From contig JAASSQ010000098.1 in assembly GCA_021767845.1 (NCBI GenBank), positions 1-10,516 of the forward strand: a stretch of 10,516 nt of DNA, written 5' to 3'. Shown here one piece after another: positions 7,354-10,516 of the stretch. Every line of letters begins with the position of its first letter. Positions within the stretch are counted from its first letter, which is position 1. The notes beneath the pieces were generated by a model. That model was not told the DNA's origin. It saw nothing but the letters and a program-made list of their open reading frames with translations, and searched no databases. The translations under genes were made by a program, and so were the position numbers. This stretch comes from Roseovarius sp. (GTDB lineage: Bacteria > Pseudomonadota > Alphaproteobacteria > Rhodobacterales > Rhodobacteraceae).

Positions 7354-7440
7354 TCATGGGCGCGCAAGCACCGTCATGGTCGCACCGAAAAAGCGCCAGG
7401 GCAGGCGCGCGCGATCGTCCATGTCGAAAATCCGTCTCAT
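7354..7440 (-). CDS. Possible small leader ORF upstream of leuC
   Basis: This is a 28-codon ORF within the leuC leader that starts MRRIFDMDD, contains RLPWRFFGAT and ends VLARP, then TGA. Its ATG (7440-7438) lies 7 bases after the -10 box at 7448-7453, so it could be translated as a leaderless mRNA. An internal ATG at 7422 would give 22 residues but has no ribosome site. Third-codon positions are mostly G/C, like neighbouring genes. Only two leucine codons are present and they are not adjacent, so it is not a classical leucine attenuation peptide. It ends 56 bases before leuC. It could equally be a chance ORF; I do not recognise the peptide. Confidence 0.35.
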   Translation of the reverse strand: MRRIFDMDDRARLPWRFFGATMTVLARP

Positions 7441-7447
7441 GTGCAGT

Positions 7448-7476
7448 CAGATACAGGCGTTGCCCGAGTCTATCAA
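7448..7476 (-). promoter_or_regulatory. Promoter of leuCD
   Basis: TTGATA (7476-7471) and TATCTG (7453-7448) stand 17 bp apart on the minus strand. The -35 matches the sigma-70-type consensus at five of six positions; the -10 keeps the leading TAT. The predicted start is near 7440-7442, giving a leuC leader of about 145 nt. It is the best promoter match I found in this intergenic region. Confidence 0.6.
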
Positions 7477-7520
7477 GAGGATTGAAAATTCCGGCCCGGC
7501 ACCTTCATCGTTCGTGAAAT

Positions 7521-7567
7521 ACTCCGGGGGTGAATTGGCCGCAGGCCAAGAGGGGGCAGCGCCCCCT
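7521..7567 (-). repeat. Tandem-hairpin element after petR, Rhodobacteraceae-type
   Basis: Starting 16 bases past the petR stop, the minus strand shows two perfect hairpins in a row: AGGGGGC-GCT-GCCCCCT (7551-7567) and TTGGCC-TGC-GGCCAA (7535-7549). A CCCCCGGAGTATTT tail follows. This combination of a G5C/GC5 hairpin and a CCCCGGAGTATTT-like tail resembles a motif I recall from many Rhodobacteraceae intergenic regions, usually at gene ends. It probably terminates petPR transcription, and as a near-palindrome it could act in both directions. Family membership is from memory and was not searched. Confidence 0.55.
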
Positions 7568-7582
7568 GCCCGCCGCACCCGG

Positions 7583-8284
7583 TCAGTCGGGCGCCAGCAT
7601 GTAGCCTTCGCCGCGCACCGTCTGCAGATAGCGCGGCTGCTTGGGGTCGGTTTCGATCTTGCGCCTGAGGCGGGTGATCTGAACGTCCACCGCGCGTTCC
7701 TGCGCCTGGCCCTTGTCGCGGCCCAGATCCTCGACCAGCTTGGCGCGGCTGACCGGTTCGCGCAGATGCTCGGAGAAGATGCGCATCAGTTGCACCTCGG
7801 TCGCGGTCAGGCGGATCGGGTCGTTGCCCCGCATCAGCTCCGAGCGTTCGATGTCGTACCGCACCGGCCCCATCTGCAATACCTTGGGCACCGTGGCTTC
7901 GGGCGCGGGTTCGGGCATCCGGCGCAGGATCGCATTGATCCTGAGCAGCAGTTCCTTGGGCTCGAACGGCTTGGCCAGGTAGTCGTCCGCGCCGGCCTCG
8001 AGCCCGGCGATCCGTTCCTCGGTCTCGCCCCGCGCGGTCAGCAGCAGGACCGGGGTCTGCAGGGTTTCGCGCAACGACCGGGTCAGCGTCACGCCATCCT
8101 CGCCCGGCATCATCACGTCCATCACGATCAGGTCGAATTCCAGCCCCGACAGCACGCGGCGCGCATGGGCGGCATCACGCGCCACCGACACAAGGAATCC
8201 ATGCCGCGCCAGGAACTTGCGCAGCAGGCCGCGGATGCGTTCATCGTCATCGACGATCAGGATATGCGGGCTTGGGTCGGTCAT
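7583..8284 (-). CDS. petR: OmpR-family response regulator, PetR-like
   Basis: This encodes a 233-residue two-component response regulator. The receiver domain (about 6-122) has the acidic pair D12/D13, phospho-acceptor D56 (DLIVMDVMMPG), T83 in LLTARG and K105 in KPF, so the phosphorylation site is complete. The C-terminal domain (about 135-231) is an OmpR/PhoB winged helix, ending RLRRKIETDPKQPRYLQTVRGEGYML. The ATG overlaps the stop of the preceding MarR gene (ATGA). The same MarR-then-response-regulator pairing is known as petP-petR in Rhodobacter capsulatus, where PetR is required for photosynthetic and respiratory growth. The symbol rests on that gene order and family, not on an alignment. 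No histidine kinase lies beside it, so its kinase is elsewhere or phosphorylation is not its main input. Unlike the R. capsulatus locus, no cytochrome bc1 genes are visible nearby. Confidence 0.88.
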   Translation of the reverse strand: MTDPSPHILIVDDDERIRGLLRKFLARHGFLVSVARDAAHARRVLSGLEFDLIVMDVMMPGEDGVTLTRSLRETLQTPVLLLTARGETEERIAGLEAGADDYLAKPFEPKELLLRINAILRRMPEPAPEATVPKVLQMGPVRYDIERSELMRGNDPIRLTATEVQLMRIFSEHLREPVSRAKLVEDLGRDKGQAQERAVDVQITRLRRKIETDPKQPRYLQTVRGEGYMLAPD

Positions 8285-8778
8285 GTGTCCTTGTCCCTGA
8301 TGGCATGGTAGCGTCGGCGCATATCGGGGTCCATCATCGCCTCCAACACCTGCCGGAAGCCTGCGACCGCCTCGGGCCCGGCGGCGCGATAGGCCGCCCG
8401 CATCCGGGCGCGCTGCGCATCCGACAGGCGGCTTTCCAGCGCCTGCCCGCTTTCGGTCAGGTAAAGGTGGCGCTCCCGCTTGTCGGCGGTGCCCACCCGG
8501 CTTTCGACAAGCCCATCCTCGATCAAGGTCCGCAGCACCCGGTTCAGCGATTGCTTGGTCACACCGAGGATGGCAAGAAGGTTGTTCACCGTGGTGCCTG
8601 GGATGCGCGAGATGAAATGGAGCGCGCGATGGTGTGCCCGCCCATAGGCCAGCGTCGCGAGGATGCGGTCGGGGTCGGCGGTGAACCCGCGATAGGCAAA
8701 GAACATTGCCTCGATCCCCTGCCGCAGCTGTTCGTCGGTGAGAAAAAGAAGGGTTTCTCCGCCTTGGCGTTCGGGCAT
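8281..8778 (-). CDS. petP: MarR-family transcriptional regulator, PetP-like
   Basis: This encodes a 165-residue winged-helix regulator. Residues 14-60 form the N-terminal dimerisation helices. The helix-turn-helix covers about 62-91 (GTTVNNLLAILGVTKQSLNRV, then LRTLIEDGLV). The wing carries the MarR signature DKRERHLYLT (99-108), and helices after 110 complete the dimer interface. ATG 8778 is chosen because GGAGG stands six bases upstream; an in-frame ATG at 8820 would add 14 residues and lies in the promoter. It is the first gene of a two-gene unit with petR (ATGA overlap). A 19-bp inverted repeat sits between its promoter boxes and suggests self-repression. Family assignment is firm; the PetP name follows from pairing with PetR. 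Confidence 0.88.
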   Translation of the reverse strand: MPERQGGETLLFLTDEQLRQGIEAMFFAYRGFTADPDRILATLAYGRAHHRALHFISRIPGTTVNNLLAILGVTKQSLNRVLRTLIEDGLVESRVGTADKRERHLYLTESGQALESRLSDAQRARMRAAYRAAGPEAVAGFRQVLEAMMDPDMRRRYHAIRDKDT

Positions 8779-8818
8779 GGTGCACCTCCGGTCGAACTGC
8801 TCTCGCACTGGCTGCCAC

Positions 8819-8846
8819 ATTATGTCAGCTTTATTGACATTCCAAG
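8819..8846 (-). promoter_or_regulatory. Candidate promoter of petPR
   Basis: On the minus strand CATAAT (8824-8819) is a good -10 box. A weaker -35, CTTGGA (8846-8841), lies 16 bp upstream. The start would fall near 8812, giving a leader of about 34 nt before the petP ATG. The spacer is occupied almost entirely by the 19-bp inverted repeat at 8822-8840, which overlaps the -10 box, so a bound repressor would block RNA polymerase. Confidence 0.5.
8822..8840. promoter_or_regulatory. Candidate MarR-type operator in the petP-ilvE gap
   Basis: A perfect inverted repeat ATGTCA-N7-TGACAT lies in the divergent control region. Size and symmetry fit a site for a MarR dimer. It fills the spacer of the petPR promoter and covers the -35 box (TTGACA) proposed for ilvE on the other strand, so one bound dimer could control both directions. 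The repeat is seen directly; binding by PetP is inferred from position. Confidence 0.5.
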
Positions 8847-8862
8847 ATCAAACTGGTAGCGA
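8834..8862 (+). promoter_or_regulatory. Candidate promoter of ilvE
   Basis: A consensus -35 box TTGACA (8834-8839) is followed after 17 bp by TAGCGA (8857-8862), a poor -10. Transcription would start near 8869, leaving a leader of about 80 nt that includes the palindrome at 8885-8901. The perfect -35 is the main support. The real -10 may be shifted or help from an activator may be needed. Confidence 0.4.
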
Positions 8863-8884
8863 ATCGCAGTTTTGGCGCAATTTC

Positions 8885-8901
8885 ATGTCCGTTTCGGACG
8901 T
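8885..8901. promoter_or_regulatory. Palindrome in the ilvE leader
   Basis: ATGTCCGTTTCGGACGT is a near-perfect palindrome with 5-bp core arms GTCCG/CGGAC around TTT. It lies about 50 bases before the ilvE ATG and downstream of the proposed promoter. It could be a repressor site or a small RNA hairpin. No T-run follows, so it is not a terminator. Confidence 0.3.
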
Positions 8902-8949
8902 TTATCGCGCAACAATAGCAAACTTGCGGCCCGGCAGAGGAGATGAGCG

Positions 8950-9816
8950 ATGACTGGTTACGATGATCGCGATGGCAAGATCTGGTTGGATGGCACCCTG
9001 GTCGATTGGCGCGATGCCAACGTGCATATCCTCAGCCATGCGCTGCATTACGCCAGTTCGGTTTTCGAGGGCGAGCGATGTTATGGCGGCAAGATCTTCC
9101 TGTCGCGCAAGCATTCCGAGCGGCTGCACAAGTCGGGCGAGCTGATGGACATGGCGATCCCCTATTCCACCGACGAGATCGAGGCTGCCAAGCAGGCGGT
9201 GCTGGACGCCAACGGGCTGAGCGATGCCTATGTGCGCGTCGTGGCCTTTCGCGGCGCGGGCGAGGACATGGGCGTCGCCTCGGCGCGCAACCCGGTCCGC
9301 ATGGCGGTGGCGGCCTGGGAATGGGGCAATTACTATGGCGACGCCAAGATGAAGGGCGCCAAGCTGGACATCGCCAAGTGGAAACGCCCCAGCCCCGAGA
9401 CGATCCCGACCTCGGCCAAGGCGGCGGGGCTTTACATGATCTGCACCATGTCCAAGCACGCGGCCGAGGCCAAGGGATGCTCGGACGCGCTGTTCATGGA
9501 TTACCGGGGCTACGTGGCGGAGGCCACGGGGGCCAACGTCTTCTTCGTCAAGGACGGCGAGGTGCATACCCCCGACCCCGACGCGATCCTGAACGGGCTG
9601 ACCCGGCAGACAGTGATCGGCATGCTGGAGGAGCGCGGCATCAAGGTAAACGTGCGCCACATCATGCCCGAGGAACTGGAAGGCTTCGAGCAGTGCTGGC
9701 TGACCGGATCTGCCGCCGAGGTCACGCCGGTAGGCCAGATCGGGGATTACAACTTCGAGGTCGGCGCGCTGACCCGTGAGATCGCGGAAGGCTATGAAAA
9801 GTTGGTCCGCGCCTGA
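8950..9816 (+). CDS. ilvE: Branched-chain amino acid aminotransferase
   Basis: This encodes a 288-residue class IV PLP-dependent aminotransferase that interconverts leucine, isoleucine and valine with their 2-oxo acids, using glutamate/2-oxoglutarate. Marks of the family in order: IWLDGTLVDW (residues 11-20), HALHYASSVFEGERCY (30-45), the substrate-loop region WKRPSPETIPTSAKAAGLYM with the expected PLP lysine K157, SDALFMDYRGYVAEATGANVFFV (178-200) with conserved E191, the GLTRQTVIGML segment (216-226) that holds the PLP phosphate, and TGSAAEVTPV (252-261). ATG 8950 follows AGAGGAG with a 7-base gap. Length is normal for this bacterial subgroup. The last step of leucine synthesis fits with leuC, leuD and leuB in the same window. 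The gene is divergent from petPR and is followed closely by a citF-like gene, probably on the same transcript. Confidence 0.95.
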   Translation: MTGYDDRDGKIWLDGTLVDWRDANVHILSHALHYASSVFEGERCYGGKIFLSRKHSERLHKSGELMDMAIPYSTDEIEAAKQAVLDANGLSDAYVRVVAFRGAGEDMGVASARNPVRMAVAAWEWGNYYGDAKMKGAKLDIAKWKRPSPETIPTSAKAAGLYMICTMSKHAAEAKGCSDALFMDYRGYVAEATGANVFFVKDGEVHTPDPDAILNGLTRQTVIGMLEERGIKVNVRHIMPEELEGFEQCWLTGSAAEVTPVGQIGDYNFEVGALTREIAEGYEKLVRA

Positions 9817-9824
9817 TCCGGGTC

Positions 9825-10516
9825 GTGGGCACGCTGCACGATGCCATTGAGGCGAGCGGGGTAAGGGACGGCGGCACGCTGTCCTTTCACCATCACTTGC
9901 GCAACGGCGATGACGTGATGCGGCAGGTTCTGGCCGCCTGTGCCGACCTGGGCCTGCGCGATCTGCACATCGCGCCCTCGTCACTGTTTTCCTGCCATGC
10001 GGCACTGATCCCGTTCCTTGAAAACGGCACCGTGACGCGGATCACCACATCCTACATGACCGGGCCTCTGGCCGAGGCCGTGCGGCACGGCACCCTGCCC
10101 CGCCCCGTGCGCCTGCAAACGCATGGTGGGCGCGCCGCGGCCATCGCGTCGGGGCGGCTGAAGATCGACGCGGCCTTCATCGCCGCCCCGGCCGTGGACC
10201 CGGCCGGCAACCTGAGCGGCGCGGCCGGTCCGCAGGCCTGCGGCCCCCTGGGCTATCCGATGGTCGATGCGGCGCACGCGGCGCATGTGGTGGGCGTGAC
10301 CGATCATGTCACCGACCACCTGCCGCGCATCTGTATTCCGGCCAGCCGTGTTTCGAATGTCGCCCGGGTGGAAAGGATCGGGGATGCCGGGCAGATCGCC
10401 TCGGGGACCACGGGTCGCGCGCCTTCGGCCGAGGGGCGGGCCATCGCGGACATGACCGCGCGGCTGATCGCCTGTTCGGGGCTGTTGCGCGACGGGATCC
10501 GGTTTCAGACCGGGGC
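9825..10516 (+). CDS. citF: Citrate lyase alpha subunit-like (CoA-transferase), 3' end outside window
   Basis: An open frame from 9798 to the window edge has no stop. Translation from GTG 9825 gives 230 residues resembling citrate lyase alpha subunits, which transfer the acyl-carrier thioester to citrate. Landmarks are LSFHHHLRNGDD, DLHIAPSSLFSCHAALI, ITTSYMTGPLAEAV, LQTHGGRAAAIASG, DAAFIAAPAVDPAGNLSG, GPQACGPLGYPM and IASGTTG, ending just before an expected QTGAGG motif. GTG 9825 is the only ATG/GTG/TTG between the in-frame stop at 9795 and this conserved region. It lies 8 bases after the ilvE stop without a clear ribosome site, so coupled translation is likely. Classical CitF proteins carry about 50 further N-terminal residues before this region; none fit here. 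Whether citD/citE follow cannot be seen, so the role in citrate cleavage is uncertain. Confidence 0.8.
   Translation, partial: MGTLHDAIEASGVRDGGTLSFHHHLRNGDDVMRQVLAACADLGLRDLHIAPSSLFSCHAALIPFLENGTVTRITTSYMTGPLAEAVRHGTLPRPVRLQTHGGRAAAIASGRLKIDAAFIAAPAVDPAGNLSGAAGPQACGPLGYPMVDAAHAAHVVGVTDHVTDHLPRICIPASRVSNVARVERIGDAGQIASGTTGRAPSAEGRAIADMTARLIACSGLLRDGIRFQTG

Noticed and set aside
7298..7440. Classical leucine attenuator in the leuC leader
   Set aside because: No run of leucine codons and no terminator/antiterminator hairpins with a T-tract were found.
7583..8818. Single long minus-strand protein joining petP region and petR
   Set aside because: The in-frame extension above petR is the out-of-frame shadow of the MarR gene; the ATGA overlap at 8281-8284 gives a clear petR start.
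8822..8840. PhoB box in the petP-ilvE region
   Set aside because: ATGTCAATAAAGCTGACAT on the minus strand looks like a Pho box, but the second half is TGACA rather than TGTCA and the half-sites are 12 rather than 11 bases apart. It is an inverted, not a direct, repeat.

Overview
The window is high-GC chromosomal DNA that reads as an alphaproteobacterium of the order Rhodobacterales (Rhodobacter/Roseobacter group). The reasons are strongly G/C-ending codons, a MarR regulator overlapping an OmpR-type response regulator in the style of the Rhodobacter capsulatus petP-petR pair, and a hairpin element of a kind I recall from Rhodobacteraceae intergenic regions. I see no insertion sequence, phage gene, CRISPR array or other sign of a genomic island. 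Most of the window is core metabolism.

Layout from left to right. Positions 45-197 hold a complete tRNA-Pro(CGG) on the minus strand, with its promoter and a UUCG-loop terminator. Positions 268-1860 (+) encode a Na+/phosphate cotransporter-family protein with a C-terminal helical extension. It converges on leuB (1864-2970, -) with only 3 bases between them. Upstream of leuB on the same strand lie an exported, divergent endonuclease/exonuclease/phosphatase-fold protein (3054-4127) and an uncharacterised six-helix membrane protein (4124-4963), which overlap by four bases. A gene-poor stretch of about 325 bases follows, then leuD and leuC (5289-7297, -), joined by a TAATG overlap. The leuC upstream region has a good promoter and a possible 28-codon leaderless small ORF. 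Next come petR and petP (7583-8778, -), overlapping at ATGA. Divergent from them is ilvE (8950-9816, +), followed 8 bases later by the start of a citrate lyase alpha-subunit-like gene (9825 onward) that runs off the window.

The theme is branched-chain amino acid synthesis. LeuC/LeuD (isopropylmalate isomerase) and LeuB (isopropylmalate dehydrogenase) carry out consecutive leucine steps, and IlvE performs the final transamination of leucine, isoleucine and valine. The PetP/PetR regulators sit between leuCD and ilvE, and the petP-ilvE intergenic region carries a 19-bp inverted repeat placed like a MarR operator.

I found no clearly new multi-gene system. The points most worth a second look are: the petP-ilvE operator; the leaderless small ORF ahead of leuC; the exported EEP-like protein with substituted catalytic positions, an EF-hand-like loop and an apparent CTG start; and the citF-like gene whose N-terminus is shorter than usual, behind ilvE.
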